Shown here one piece after another: positions 52,701-63,522 of a stretch of DNA of 64,000 nucleotides; the stretch's first letter is position 1; each line of letters starts with the position of its first letter. Where the stretch lies: NCBI RefSeq assembly GCF_000006565.2, contig NC_031475.1, positions 3,435,189 through 3,499,188 on the forward strand, read 5' to 3'. Made by a program: the position numbers and the translations under genes. A model generated the notes under the pieces. That model was not told the DNA's origin, did no database searches, and was given only the letters and a program-made list of their open reading frames with translations. The stretch is from Toxoplasma gondii ME49. Its lineage: Eukaryota > Apicomplexa > Conoidasida > Eucoccidiorida > Sarcocystidae.

Positions 52701-52885
52701 TGGCCTCCGGGCCGGACGGGGCCGCCGCTTGCTGGAGAATCCTGGGGAGCGGTAGAGACGCCCTGAGGCGGGAGAGGCGCCTGCGCAGACATGAGACCGA
52801 AACCTGTACCCTGGCTCTCGAGAGGGCGTGGACAAGAGCCAGCAGGGTTCGGGGGGGTGCCGCCTGGCTGCGGAACTTCCTCCAT
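34787..52885 (-). CDS. CHD1: CHD1-type chromatin remodelling ATPase (15 exons)
   Basis: Exons: 52885-50821, 50278-50181, 49326-49178, 48762-47100, 46404-46248, 45137-44977, 44344-43726, 41971-41738, 41307-40856, 39539-39411, 38542-38093, 37462-37417, 37166-36970, 36511-36417, 35522-34787; 7251 nt, 2416 aa, in frame throughout. Exon 1 encodes a Gln-, Ala- and Pro-rich N-terminus, then an acidic Glu/Asp run. Two chromodomains follow ([18 protein letters not shown] near 690-720; [19 protein letters not shown] near 777). The Snf2 ATPase has Walker A GLGKT near 988-992, DEAH near 1100, the [11 protein letters not shown] block and motif [17 protein letters not shown]-like unit ([21 protein letters not shown]) with the following helix, and a C-terminal Lys-rich CHCT/DUF4208-like region, identify CHD1 rather than ISWI. 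CHD1 spaces nucleosomes in transcribed genes. Its chromodomains may read methylated H3K4, as in other eukaryotes. Introns are about 300-1,750 nt. Confidence 0.93.
35691..35963. repeat. Near-perfect 80-bp inverted repeat (fold-back, MITE-like) in CHD1 intron 14
   Basis: The left arm 35691-35770 and right arm 35884-35963 are reverse complements at 76 of 80 positions, and all four differences are transitions. The spacer is 113 bp. Transcribed RNA from either strand would fold into a long hairpin. The element lies wholly inside the 894-nt intron between the last two CHD1 exons. No clear target-site duplication is visible at its ends and no transposase is encoded, so mobility is inferred only from shape. 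Confidence 0.8.
42748..42765. repeat. (AT)n microsatellite in CHD1 intron 7
   Basis: A run of about nine AT units. It is one of four similar dinucleotide runs confined to introns of this gene. Confidence 0.85.
43152..43180. repeat. (AT)n microsatellite, interrupted, in CHD1 intron 7
   Basis: AT repeats interrupted by single C bases (ACATAT units at both ends), about 29 bp in all, in the same intron as the run at 42748. Confidence 0.8.
43392..43411. repeat. (AT)n microsatellite in CHD1 intron 7
   Basis: About nine AT units flanked by ACAT on both sides, the third run in the same intron. Confidence 0.85.
45722..45741. repeat. (AT)n microsatellite in CHD1 intron 5
   Basis: About nine AT units followed by a short T run, in the intron between the exons encoding the helicase C-terminal motifs. 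Confidence 0.85.
49464..49622 (-). other. Possible in-frame cassette exon inside CHD1 intron 2
   Basis: Within the 854-nt intron between CHD1 exons 2 and 3 there is a 159-nt block with AG just before it and GT just after it, open in the frame that fits between the two exons (phase 0 on both sides). It would add 53 residues, rich in Lys/Glu with a Trp-containing helix-like end ([11 protein letters not shown]), between the first chromodomain and its following helix. CHD1 reads correctly without it, so it is either an alternative exon or a chance open frame. Confidence 0.25.
51500..51660. repeat. CAG/CTG trinucleotide-rich tract in CHD1 exon 1
   Basis: Imperfect CTG repeats on the plus strand, CAG on the coding strand, encode several glutamine runs separated by Leu in the CHD1 N-terminus. 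Similar but shorter tracts lie at about 51840-51890 and 52410-52510. Antisense frames here are open only because the repeat has no stop codons. Confidence 0.8.
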
Positions 52886-55800
52886 CGCTGCGACGAATCC
52901 GAGGTGGCTTCAGCAGGGTCGCACAGGTCTTTCGCAGAAGCCCGCAGCTGCGGTGGCGACTCCGCGCCCTGCGACTGGGACGCCGCGATCCCCTGCTCGA
53001 GGGGAGGCAGCCGCACCTCTCGCAGAAGAGACTAGAAGGAACTGGTGGGAACGCGGGAGAGAGGAACTGGGGGCGTCCGCGCATTCCAGAGCGCAGCAAA
53101 GAACCACAGACGCGGGAGCGGAAGACACGAGGAAATGGTGGAGAAGCGGACGACGGAGGCGGCAGCCTAGAAGAGAGGCATCGGGTTGAGAAGCGAGTCT
53201 GGCGGACGAGTCGGAGAACTGGGCAACAAAAAGACAAGAGTCAGACCGGTATGGAAGAGAAAAAGCGACCAGATGTGTGGCACTTCAGGGACATGTCTGT
53301 GCGCGGACCGAACGCGCCAGTTCGCGTGATCACACGAGAGAATGAGGACGGCTGTAGCCAGTGACGGCGGAGAGGGCACACTGTTGCAGAACGGGTGGGC
53401 AGGAGTTTTTTCCCCATAACTCTTTGCAAGAAAAGGTCGAGGAAAAACGCGTTCTGGGAGTCAGCGGAAAAGGCAGCCGAGGTTGACCTCGCTTCGAGAG
53501 CCGCGTGCTCCTTCTCGGGAAGTTGAAAATGGCGTGTGCCCAAGCGGCAGCTTTTAAACAAGTTATCTGCAAAAAAAGACGAAAACAGCTTGCTCGCAGA
53601 ACTAGGCGAAACTGCGGGCTTTTCCAACCGGCGACGTTTTCTGCTGGACAAGAGAAAACGAGACGCTCGCGGAACAAAAGGAGCGACGAGACGAAAGGTT
53701 TACCCTGGGATACGGCATTTATGCGTATGTGCGCACGCGCAGGGGGAGAGGGTAGAAAGGGGGGGGGTCGAACAACCAAATAAGAAGAGGCGTGGGGAAC
53801 ATAACGGGTTTGGAGGAGACAGAAAGAAAAACCTTAAACGCGACCCTGACGAAAGAACTCGGAGAGTTCCTGCGAAAGGAGACCAGGAAGTTCCCTGTGA
53901 GCATACGGCCAGCGTGAAAATGCCAAGATTCTGGGGGGAGGGAGGGTGTAGCAGGTTGAGAGTCGAGAAAAGAGGGAAGATCGAGGTGACAGCAACTCGT
54001 AGTGGGAGAAACGGCAGAGGGAGTGCAGCAAGCACGGAAAGGGCGCCACTTTTTTCGCAGCAGCTGAGTCCTGCCGCGCCTTTGAGAACCGTGCGCGACA
54101 AAAGGTTCTTCACACGAAACGAGGAAGAAAAGAACGGCAAATAACTGACACCCACCAGGAAAAGGGCTGCTGAAATTACGCTCGCGTGTTCCACTTTGGA
54201 ACTTTCTCTATGAAGATTGGTATGCAGACACTAGGTCCCGTCAAGTACTTACTCTTTGCGTTTGCTAATTGCAGTCCCCGGACGATTTGAGTATGCGATG
54301 TGCAGGAACTGCGATTCTACACAAAGGTCTGCTGTCAACACCATCCTTCTGTTTGACCCATTTCTCTCTGTGGACCGTGCACAAAAAGTAGAAAGCAGAA
54401 GGTGGCTGTTCCGGACTGTCTAAAAATAGTATGACCGCTTCACTGTGAATCCCAACCTATGTTCCTCAGTAGCTCCTGACGCAGCAGGAACTCTCCGCTT
54501 GTTCGTGATTCTCACCTTTGCCGAGTGTGTGTAGCATTTGAACAAGGCATCATATTCTTAACCATACACACGACTAATAGAAGGAAGTTGGCTTCAATAG
54601 GTCATCGTGCTTGTGTCAAGAAACAACTGTCAGTGCGATCCTGACGACGCACCTGTCGCAGTAGACATCCTGCCTGGACATCAGTGCCTGGAGTTCCACA
54701 AAAAACACGCCCATGGGAATGCCAGTCCCTTACATCCTTAACAGGCGTTTTGGAGAAAGTGAGTTTGAGCCTGTCCTGTGGAGAACAGGTTTCACGTGGC
54801 ACCCCACCAACCCCTAGTCACATCAGAAGCGCTAAGTCATTTACTGCAGACGCTCGAGGCAGTTGTATGCAGTGGACATTGTGTTCATAACTCCAGTCGG
54901 TAGAAGGGGGGGCGAGACATCAGCCACGATAAGCGAAAGTGCAGGTGGCTTTGAGGAGACGAATCAGTGGTACTTCTCGCTTACCTAACAGACTCGGTCA
55001 GGTTCGCTGCGTCTTCGTGTACTGCACACAACGGCTTTTTTCGGTGCGTTTCAGAGCGGGGTGTTCACCTATTTCTTTGTCACCATTTCTCGCTTTCACA
55101 CTTCACCGTAGGTTGGCGAAAATGAGGGGAATCCCCAGTCCGCGTATGATACGTTCGTGACAGTCAAATCTGTAAATCGCTCGTTTCGTAAGGAGGACAG
55201 ACGGAATCACGAGACTAAATTACGGCGTCTATTTCATAGGTGGTACTTCGCTCACGGTGTTTCAAAGGGGAAAGGGGGTCGAGTTTCGGGATCACCTGAC
55301 GACCGAGCGTGCCTCGACCTCTGCCTACAAAACATTTTATCGCTAAGCTTGCTAGCCTGTGTGTCAGTCGGATTAGCTTCGGGGGCAATACTCAACATGA
55401 AAGAACATTTCCGTAGAATGAAAATCGCCAGAAGATGTGTCAGGGACCTCTCCCTTCACTCCTGGTGATCAGCTAACTTGAAAAAGGCGCAGAGTAGTGG
55501 ATAAGCCGCGATATCGCGGAGGGAGCAGAGTGGAATCAGCGATCTAGAGTGTGTGCCCCCAATGTACATTGAACCGCAGTTCACACGTCACTACAACGAG
55601 GTCTCTACTAAGCGGCGGGCAACTAATATATTTGCGGTGGCGACTTCGAGCCGAAATTGATGACAGCGTTAAGCATGAATGATGTACAACATGAAGATGC
55701 GGTCGACTTGTATAGGATGGGGAAAATTCAAGACATATCGACGCGCCGCAGAACGTCGTGTCCTGACGGCAGTGTCGGGAGCGGCAGGACCGACGCTGGA

Positions 55801-56454
55801 ACCGAAACAAGACACCCACGCCTCAGCCGTCCAATTTCGTAACAAGGCTGTCCCTTCTGGCTCAACAGCATGGCATCGTTCAGTGGCAGCAGAAGCTGCG
55901 GGACCCAGGTCTTCCTTTTCACGCGCTAACTGTCTGGTCACTACGGCGGCGTTCTTAAACGGAAAGTGAAAGGTCGCTAGTCAAACTGATGGCTGGAACC
56001 AGCCATAGAAGTCCACGACAAATGCGGGTGAGACGCAGTCTCCCGAGTTCCCTTTTGGTGGCATGTGATGCGGGGGTCTTTATGGCTGCTGCTAGCTCGC
56101 TACTATTACTGCCGAGAAACTTGAGGGTTTAAGGTCGTGCCACGGAACGTTCAGGTTCCAAACAGTGTCCTGCCCTTTGGGCGTCGGATTCTGACGTCAG
56201 GAAGCCATCCAGACACAAGCCCACAGCAGGCACACGTTTTTGGGAGGAATGAAGACGTGACGAATAAAATAAATCTCAAACTGACACAGTGAGTGCATTC
56301 AACAGGTGCAAGACGTGAACGGATTCACACGTTCTGCTAACAAGCTTTTCCATGTCAACTGACGTAGTGTGAATGGTGACAAATTCTAGAAGCTGGCAGT
56401 CGACGCCGCTTGTGAAGCAGCTATGTGAAATCAGTTTTATAATGGCCTGCGATG
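52886..56454. other. CHD1 5' flank and intergenic region with no recognised gene
   Basis: The first 1.3 kb is purine-rich on the plus strand and is probably CHD1 leader or promoter. Several overlapping open frames there (up to 202 codons) share this biased composition and have no domain. From 54.2 to 56.4 kb only short frames occur; 55669-55941 minus and 55679-55969 plus are mirror frames of the same segment and neither is convincing. Confidence 0.4.
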
Positions 56455-58143
56455 CTAGTCACTTGAACTTGGCTCCGGTGGCACTGGCCGTTCCTCAGCG
56501 AAAAGAGGTGAAGATTTAAACAGATCCAAGGCCTTGCAGCGGGTGGCGGCGTTTCTGTCGAGAAGACATTCAACAGCCTTCCTCAACGGTGCAGGCGGTC
56601 GTCCTCTACAACGATTCCAGTCTAGGGCCCTGGTGTCGTCGCCGCCTTCAGGCAGCGCGGCGATTACCTTCATATTATATAAATCATCTTCGCTGAACCG
56701 CATTCCGTCAAAAGGCTCGCTCATGCATAGGACCTCCCAAGCTGCCATCCCGAGACTCCAGGAGTCTACAACCTGGGTGAGAGCTATCTTTTCCTCTGGA
56801 GTATTAAAGAAGCATCGAAGCACTTCCGGGGGCGAAAACAACAGGCTCAGTTTTTTGTTGCATTGAATGGTGTCGTTCTCTCGTACCACAGCGTCAAAAT
56901 CCGCCAAATACAGGCGACCTTGCCGGCTGACGAGGAAGTTCTCGGCCTTTATGTCCTGATGCACTAGACCGGCAGCCCCGAACAACGCTAGTAGCTGTAT
57001 CATGCGCTTGACCACAAACTTGACCGCGTCTGGGTCCGTAATTCGGAACTGGTTAAGATCGCATGCCATAAGCGGCATTATCTGCACGAAGTTTAGCAGC
57101 GATGTATCACCTTGTTTTCGAAGTAACGATGGCCGTCCCCTAAGCTGACCCACTAACTGCGGGACGACCATCCCGAATTTTTCAAGCAGATCTCTACTCG
57201 AAAAGGGTGGCAGTTTACTCATTAAATTGCTGTACCTCCGTGCCAAGGAGAGACACTCATCTTCCGCCTCCACCTCACAGCTGGAACGGGCGGATAGTGC
57301 TATTCTCACGGCTACGGGCTCTGACGACACACCAGCTTTGCCTGTTTTCCCCTCTTCAACTTGAGCTGCGTGTCCCTCAGAGCCTTTCACCGCAGCCACA
57401 ACGACATTCATCATGCGCGCAGATTGCTGTGAAACCTCTCCTCTCTTAGGCCTCACGAGAAGAGATGTTGGCAACGGGACTGGAACTGGGGTAGCCTCTG
57501 AAAGCACATTGTAACTGCCGCTAGCTAGTGGACTGCCTCTACGAAATGCCTGTACCTGAACGCCCGCGGTCGGAACACCCTCTAGTGACTCGACGACGAA
57601 GACGGTGTCTGGTGCGACCGTCTCATCAAGAAGGAATTGTACTCTGTCTGAAATGCTTTTCGGACGCTCTGAGCGAAGCAGGCGTGAAACCGACGCGGCT
57701 ACTTTTCTCCGACCTCGTTCGTCTTCATCGGTCATCCATTTTCCATAATGTCCGACTGAAAGAGACAGCAACAGTTCAGTCTTCGACTCTGGAGAAGAAA
57801 TTGGAGACGGCGGCTGCGCCGCCTCCTCTAGAAAGGATATCTTGCTTGAGAAACTGCCGGATTTTACATGGTGCGTGCTCGCGTGGGGGCAAGGACTGAG
57901 CTGGGGGACATAACCCCTCCGAAACCGTAGAGTTCTATGGTGACAGAGGAAATGAGGGTCCGGTAGGAAACTGCCATGCACATTTGAAAAATCTGACACA
58001 GCGAATGCTGCAAAGATGAGGAACCAGCAGATGAAGTGCCGGAATGTCGCCTGGCATCGTGGAATTCGGTGGCTAGCCATTTGCGCCAAGTAATACACAG
58101 CATCCAGGCGCATTGACACGGGCTTCGAGGAAGAACTTGACAA
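56455..58143 (-). CDS. ROP-family pseudokinase (catalytic lysine replaced)
   Basis: Intronless gene of up to 562 codons. The ATG at codon 22 (58080) places the hydrophobic segment FICWFLIFAAFAV as a standard signal peptide and may be the true start. The kinase-like domain covers about 195-550. The nucleotide loop is degenerate (RGSPLASGSYNVLSEA in place of GxGxxGxV). The beta-3 motif reads VAVR, so Arg280 sits where the ATP-binding Lys should be. The catalytic loop HQDIKAENF keeps Asp397 and Asn402, and DFD (415-417) replaces DFG. This mixture suggests weak or no phosphotransfer. In this family, pseudokinases act as allosteric partners or scaffolds after injection into the host cell. It lies directly upstream of CHD1 on the same strand. 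From memory ROP20 sits next to a CHD1 gene in Toxoplasma; this was not verified. Confidence 0.82.
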   Translation of the reverse strand: MSSSSSKPVSMRLDAVYYLAQMASHRIPRCQATFRHFICWFLIFAAFAVSDFSNVHGSFLPDPHFLCHHRTLRFRRGYVPQLSPCPHASTHHVKSGSFSSKISFLEEAAQPPSPISSPESKTELLLSLSVGHYGKWMTDEDERGRRKVAASVSRLLRSERPKSISDRVQFLLDETVAPDTVFVVESLEGVPTAGVQVQAFRRGSPLASGSYNVLSEATPVPVPLPTSLLVRPKRGEVSQQSARMMNVVVAAVKGSEGHAAQVEEGKTGKAGVSSEPVAVRIALSARSSCEVEAEDECLSLARRYSNLMSKLPPFSSRDLLEKFGMVVPQLVGQLRGRPSLLRKQGDTSLLNFVQIMPLMACDLNQFRITDPDAVKFVVKRMIQLLALFGAAGLVHQDIKAENFLVSRQGRLYLADFDAVVRENDTIQCNKKLSLLFSPPEVLRCFFNTPEEKIALTQVVDSWSLGMAAWEVLCMSEPFDGMRFSEDDLYNMKVIAALPEGGDDTRALDWNRCRGRPPAPLRKAVECLLDRNAATRCKALDLFKSSPLFAEERPVPPEPSSSD

Positions 58144-60534
58144 CGACGAAGGCTTTGGCGTTTCCAGATAAGCATGCAGATCGGAGCGACACCAGCAGAA
58201 AGCTTCACAGATCCAGACACCAGACAGTCAACGTGCATACCTTCGTCGCAAGTCAGAACACGTCGCCTCTCTTCAGCGCTGCATGTTCCACTGCCCTGAA
58301 TAAGCCCTACTGCGTAATTTCGGCGGATGTGGTTATGGTTTCCTTGCTGTCAGTTTATACATGTAGCCGCACAACACGAGGAAAAACAATGCAGTGGAAG
58401 TGCGGTGCATTCGGGTCGAACGCGCGTAGCGGCACATTTTGTTCGTCTGAAGACAACGCGCACGTGCTGCAAGACAGAGGATGGTCTTTCCGCAGTCATT
58501 CCGCTGGTCACTCAATGCGCATATCAGCCGGGCAAGCCAAGCAACTCAGGTGGATATTTCCTGGTTCTAGAAATTCTGCCTGATCGTTGCTTGTTTTTTT
58601 CTTTGACCACATCAAATACTCTGACGGGAAATTCATCTAGTGTATTGGAAATTAATGAATTATTGAATTGAGGCCCAACCCACTCAACATAGCGAAAACA
58701 AGCGGAAGGCTTCTCCAGACAAGGTGACCCGCCGACTGCGCCGGGTAGTTCGAGTAGCAAAGTGCTTCTCTAGTCGTTTTGTCTGCATATGAGGTAATTC
58801 GTAGATCAATTCGGGTTGTCGCGGCACCGGTTCTTTTGTGTCCGTCTGTGCGTGATACTTTCAGCCGCAGCACACTACTGCAGCCGTTTCCGCAATGTGG
58901 GACTTTGTAGGCACTAGTATCTCACCAGAGTGCGACGAATTGCCACCTCGCGTAAGGAGCTGACTGGGGTAGAGGAAAACGCCACGATACGGAGAGAGGG
59001 GGTTCTTCACACTGCTCGACATGAAGGCAAGCTGATAAACACAACGATCGCGCTGTGTTGATGTTATTGCCATTCCTTCCTCATCACGATCTTCCACTCT
59101 GCAAACCCGAGCTGCACTCCTGGGGGATCCGAAATTGGTGTACCACATCCAAGCATGTATATATGTACACGCGTTATAGTGGCGATCTTACTTGCATCGA
59201 AACATGTCCCAATGAATGTGGGCACCACAAGTTGCACGCACAGGGAAGATGTACCAACGCCCGGAGAATTTCGAGAACTAGGAAATATCCACCTCAGTTG
59301 CTTGGTTTGCCCGGCTGACATGCGGATGAGGTGACCAGGGGCATGACTGTCGAGGGACCGTGCACGTGTCTTGCGTCATGTGTGCGTACAGCCTTTAGCA
59401 ACTGTAGTTGCATGTCTACAACGAAGCATGAATACAGGGTGCACTGCGACACTGAAGATGCAAGTCTGTCTCTTTCGTCGTGTACACAGGAGAGCGACCA
59501 CCTTCCCAGGCTACATTCTCCGGTTGCGCTCATCTACTTCTGACGTCAACGTGAGGGTCTCTCTCTTGCTCGAGGTATTTGAGCCAACGGCCGCAGGCAT
59601 CATAGGTCGGGCTACATTGTCGACGAACAACAAGGGTAAAATAATTACATATAATGAGCACCGTAGGGGCGCGCAGTATGAACTAAATGTGTTTGAGCAA
59701 AGTGGTGCGCGCAACCTGTGTTCATGTTTTAGGTGCGGTTGTGCCTCTGCGGAGGATCTTTCTAGAGTCATCATCGAATGTAAGTGATGTGATAAGCCTA
59801 TATATCCCATATATGCCACTCGCACGCGCACAAACTTCTCCAGTCCCCGACGACAACGTACGAGTATCCCATCGTGGTTCCACATGTCGCGTACAACCAC
59901 TGAGGAAACATGTGAAAACGTTGACTGTAGCAAATGCAATCGAAAATGTCTTGGGTATCGCTTGTGTGATGCAAAGAAAAATCCGTCTGCTTGGAACTTA
60001 AGGTGTGGCCGGGGTTCTTCCTTGTCCAAAAAGAGTCATCCACAGCCCGCATAAGTTCATTCTGCTGGAACTTCTATACTTCTGTGCCTTAAACTACTTG
60101 CCTTGGTACGCTCACGCCCAGACAAACGTTTTCTCGTCTAAGACTTCAGAATCTCGTAATACGTGAAGCTGTTGCTAGTTTTCAAGAGTGTCCCACGAGC
60201 TTCTGATCAAAACTAGCAATGCATTCAAGCAGTCCCATCGTTTCGTATGTTTTCGCCATGGTCGTTGTTCCAGTGGAAAACCGGGACTTTTGCTGTCTCT
60301 ACAGTGACTGGACACCAGTCGGATATCGCACGCGGGCTTGGCCACGCAACGCAAAGTCCCGTACAGGCGATAATCGCTTGCCAAAAATACCTGAAAAACG
60401 AACCCGGACTGCTGAGAAAATAGCGCTTGAGAGCTCGATAGTTTACTTCGTTCGAGCTCGCATGTCACCGTCACGAGGAAACGGCCCGTTTCAAGCATAT
60501 TCTGCGGCAGCGTCTACTTAAGGGATCGAAACAG
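58144..60534. other. Intergenic region upstream of the ROP pseudokinase
   Basis: Holds the ROP promoter side and the 3' flank of the next minus-strand gene. Apart from the inverted repeat listed separately, there are only short frames. No RNA gene or open reading frame with a domain was found. Confidence 0.4.
58501..59340. repeat. Inverted repeat pair upstream of the ROP pseudokinase
   Basis: Arm 1 (58501-58579) and the reverse complement of arm 2 (59262-59340) match at roughly 68 of 79 positions, with the longest identical stretch around the segment reading AGGTGGATATTTCCT. The spacer is 682 bp and encodes nothing recognisable. The arms are more diverged than those of the CHD1 fold-back and share no obvious sequence with it. 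It begins about 360 bp upstream of the ROP start. Confidence 0.7.
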
Positions 60535-61550
60535 TTACTTAGGGGCATCGAAGAGGTCCGCATTGAGCGACCTTCTTCTGGATCGGTCCACAGAGAAGAG
60601 CTTCCAACCAGGCTCTGAGCGCGGTCGCGGTATAGGTACCTTTTTGATTGATTCTACTACATATAGTTGTGGGAGATGATCACTTTGGAAATTGAGCAAC
60701 TCCGCGGCGTATGTTATGAAAGCGCCGCGCTGTGGCAGTGGGTCACGAAACAGCTTTCCGTACGTAGCTCGCAACAAAATGGCGAGACGGTCCAGAAATC
60801 CCATTTTGCTTGGGTCCTTGTTGGACTTCGGTGACAAACATGCTCCATCCGCTGCTTCAGACTGCAATCCAATAAACAGAGACAGCAGACGTGAGCATGC
60901 AACTTGTCTAGTGAGAAGTGTTTCTGTACGTTTGTCAAGAATACAGGAAACCGGATATGTGCTCTCGAGACTTCCACAACGGGTAGCTTGAGGTTTCCCC
61001 TTCGTTGGGAGTGCCTGATGCAACTCGCGCCTTCGCGAATGCCAGGGCCCTCTGTTGTCTCCACCTTGCTCCCGGTGTAGCAGACACTCTACGGGAGGAA
61101 TTCTGAGTGGATAATGCACATCGTAAGACATTCAGCTCTCGCGCGACGGCTCTGTCTCGCGCTGGATATGAGTACCGGCACATGGAGTGAAGAGCCGCTG
61201 AATCGTGTCCGCTGGCGGCTTCAACAGAATTCGGAACACGACCCCAGTCTTTATCGATTATCACACACGCGGAGCTTCTTACCGCAGAGGCATCCTCTCG
61301 TGGAATGCACTTCTTCTTCCAGCTGAATGAGAAAGGCGCGAGGTAGCAAGGGCTCACGACCGAGAACTTTTCGTTCAGCAGTTCCTTTCACCTCGTTTGA
61401 CCCACGAAGGGAATCGATAACCCAGAAGATATGTGCGAACCGCGACTCCTTGTCCTGACCAGCGTAGTTCATCATGTATCGCAGCTGTTGCACAATATCG
61501 CCTACACGAACGTGAGCCGCAAGTAGAAAAACGTTGAGGACACACTAGTA
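60535..61550 (-). CDS. Unknown protein, terminal exons of a short-intron gene (5' part unresolved)
   Basis: The terminal exon 60861-60535 and the exon before it (about 61096-60930) join in phase across a 68-nt intron with GTACAG donor and TTGCAG acceptor. The product ends in a basic tail (DRSRRRSLNADLF) after a stretch predicted to be helical and beta-rich. A further protein-like frame (about 61540-61310; MMNYAG and HIFWVIDSLRG segments) ends at a good GTAAGA donor and probably belongs to the same gene. Its link to the later exons and the start codon were not settled. No known domain. It could also be a 3' continuation of the neighbouring gene, but that gene has its own stop at 61858. Confidence 0.4.
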
Positions 61551-61857
61551 GTTTTTGCGATAGGGTCCGCAGTGTCTTGGCAGCCATCTTATCTCTGGCG
61601 CGACGCCCAAAAATATACTAGGCGCACTACTCCTGCCAAATGGCAGAATATACCAACACCCTCGTCCGCTCGTGAGGCTCCTAGTTAAAAAGCTCAGATG
61701 TGTGCCTGCATCAAGTATCAGTTAGTGGGCTCTCCTTCGGCGGTACTGTCAGCGATGGTCAGACAGCGGAGAACCAGATTTCCCTATATCAAAAAGCAAA
61801 AATTGCTGGAGCCACGGGTCCTCCGCTCTCCACATCTTCACAGAAGCGTATCTCACT

Positions 61858-63522
61858 CTATCCAGGAGACGCTTCGCGGTAGCTCGGATCCGTTCGTATT
61901 GCGTCGATAACCAGCTCAGCGGACGCAGAGACAAATCGAGAGTTGAAGTCACTGACCATATAGACTCCCGCATTGAAGTAGTTTAGGCCTGATGAAAACC
62001 GCAGGACACAAAACAGATCAAAATACCGGCCGTTGTCTATCGACTGAACAGACAAATCATCAAGCCGGTCCTTCAGTCAGCTTTCTGAGATCGGCACGCA
62101 CATAGTCATAGGTATCTACTGCACCATTCGGGTCCTCACGGATTCTCCCTTAGCGTCGATAACAATTTGAGAGATGTTGAATCGCGCACTTGCCGCATTG
62201 TCTCGACTCCTTACTCTCGCTGTCGTAGTCATCGGGAATGCACTTGGAGGCGGCATGTTGCAGCAAAAGTCGTACAAAGTGGCTCTGTCCTTCCTTGAGG
62301 GTGGGAAGATGAATGCCGAGCACTAGGAGACGCCCTATACCCACGCACGCTGTAGAAATTCCGACAAATTCCTTCTTGCGTACATGGAAGCTCCAAGAAC
62401 ATTTGTGAGTGGAACCCGGGTTAACGATACCGTCGCGGGCAAACATATAAGTGACCTGACGGTTCGCCACAGGCCCTTGGGCAGTGGGTTTTGTCCCAAC
62501 AATGTTGGACAGCTCGTTGAACGTTGAATCAACAATACTGCACGACGGAATGTCACTCAATGCGTTTAACGCACCAGTGACCTTCCTCATGAACCTTCGG
62601 TGTTCAGACTTGCTTCTGCCGTTGTTATCTTGAACTGTAACGAAGATTGCTTCAACTTCGTCAACATCTGGCCGCTCTGCTCTTCCAGGAATGAAATGAT
62701 AAACTATTTCGAATGCGTTCGGTGTTAAAAACTCCGCATTCCTGAAAATGAACAGAGAAGGGTTTGCCGATCGTACAAATCCGTAATACTTTCAATCGCC
62801 GTCCAGTCTAAATCGGTGTGCTCGCTTGGCATTTGTACTCTATCCTCTACGTGAAACGCCCCCATGGTTCATCTGCGATGTATCCTCTACTGTACAGCGG
62901 ATTAATGCTTGTCCAATTATCATGTACAACGCGGAGGCTCACCACTGGTAAAAGGCCATGCGGACACTCTTATGTGACTTTTGCTGCCGTAGTGCCCTCA
63001 GGTTCTCATGTCGTCTAGCTTTAAACGACTCGACTTGTTGTACGTAGGCGCTGCGAATGCTTCGCAGATCTTCTGTATGGCTTCCGTTATTGGAGTAAAT
63101 TTGTCCTTGGATGTTAGTTCCGCACGACTGCAGCCTGACGGGGTTTCCTGGGAAGAGGTTATACTGCCCTGGCTGTGCGGCCCAGCGTATCAACTCATCT
63201 CGCGAGACGTTCTCAGGAATATCAGTGAGGGGTCCGTCCTGCATGTCACATCCGAACCGCTGAGAATTCGCACTGAGTAGTGTAGGCGAAAGCAGCACCT
63301 TTCTGAGCCGTGGCGCTGACCGGTGGTATTGAGCTGTCAGGCTGGTTCTGACCTAGCTAACTGCCCGATACCGTTCTTAGCAGTCTCAAAAGCAAGCGAT
63401 GCTCTCATTTTGGGAAACTCCCGAGACATAGTGGGCAGTTTTAGAGTAGGTGTAGCCGCCCAACAGCACTCTGCTGCTATGGTCATAGTCCATAGTAGTA
63501 GGCGTCCCCAATACTGAAACAT
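61858..63522 (-). CDS. Unknown secreted protein encoded by six exons with very short introns
   Basis: Exons 63522-63372, 63315-62943, 62889-62851, 62741-62341, 62282-62125 and 62070-61858 sum to 1335 nt (444 aa) in one continuous frame. The ATG at 63522 starts a signal peptide (about residues 1-23, ending near CCWA). The mature part is mixed alpha/beta with scattered Cys and no recognisable domain, coiled coil or transmembrane segment. The C-terminal third has well-formed beta-like stretches (FNISQIVIDAKG, YFDLFCVLRFSSG). Introns are 56, 53, 109, 58 and 54 nt. The 109-nt intron contains an open protein-like stretch, so a different splice pattern there is possible. Secretion to the surface or the vacuole is inferred from the signal peptide. 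Confidence 0.55.

Noticed and set aside
34787..52885. ISWI-type remodeller
   Set aside because: Tandem chromodomains before the ATPase and a CHCT/DUF4208-like end are CHD1 features; ISWI lacks both.
61749..61973. Protein-like frame after the last exon of the unknown secreted protein
   Set aside because: No donor with a fitting phase was found that would join it, and the preceding exon has its own stop at 61858.
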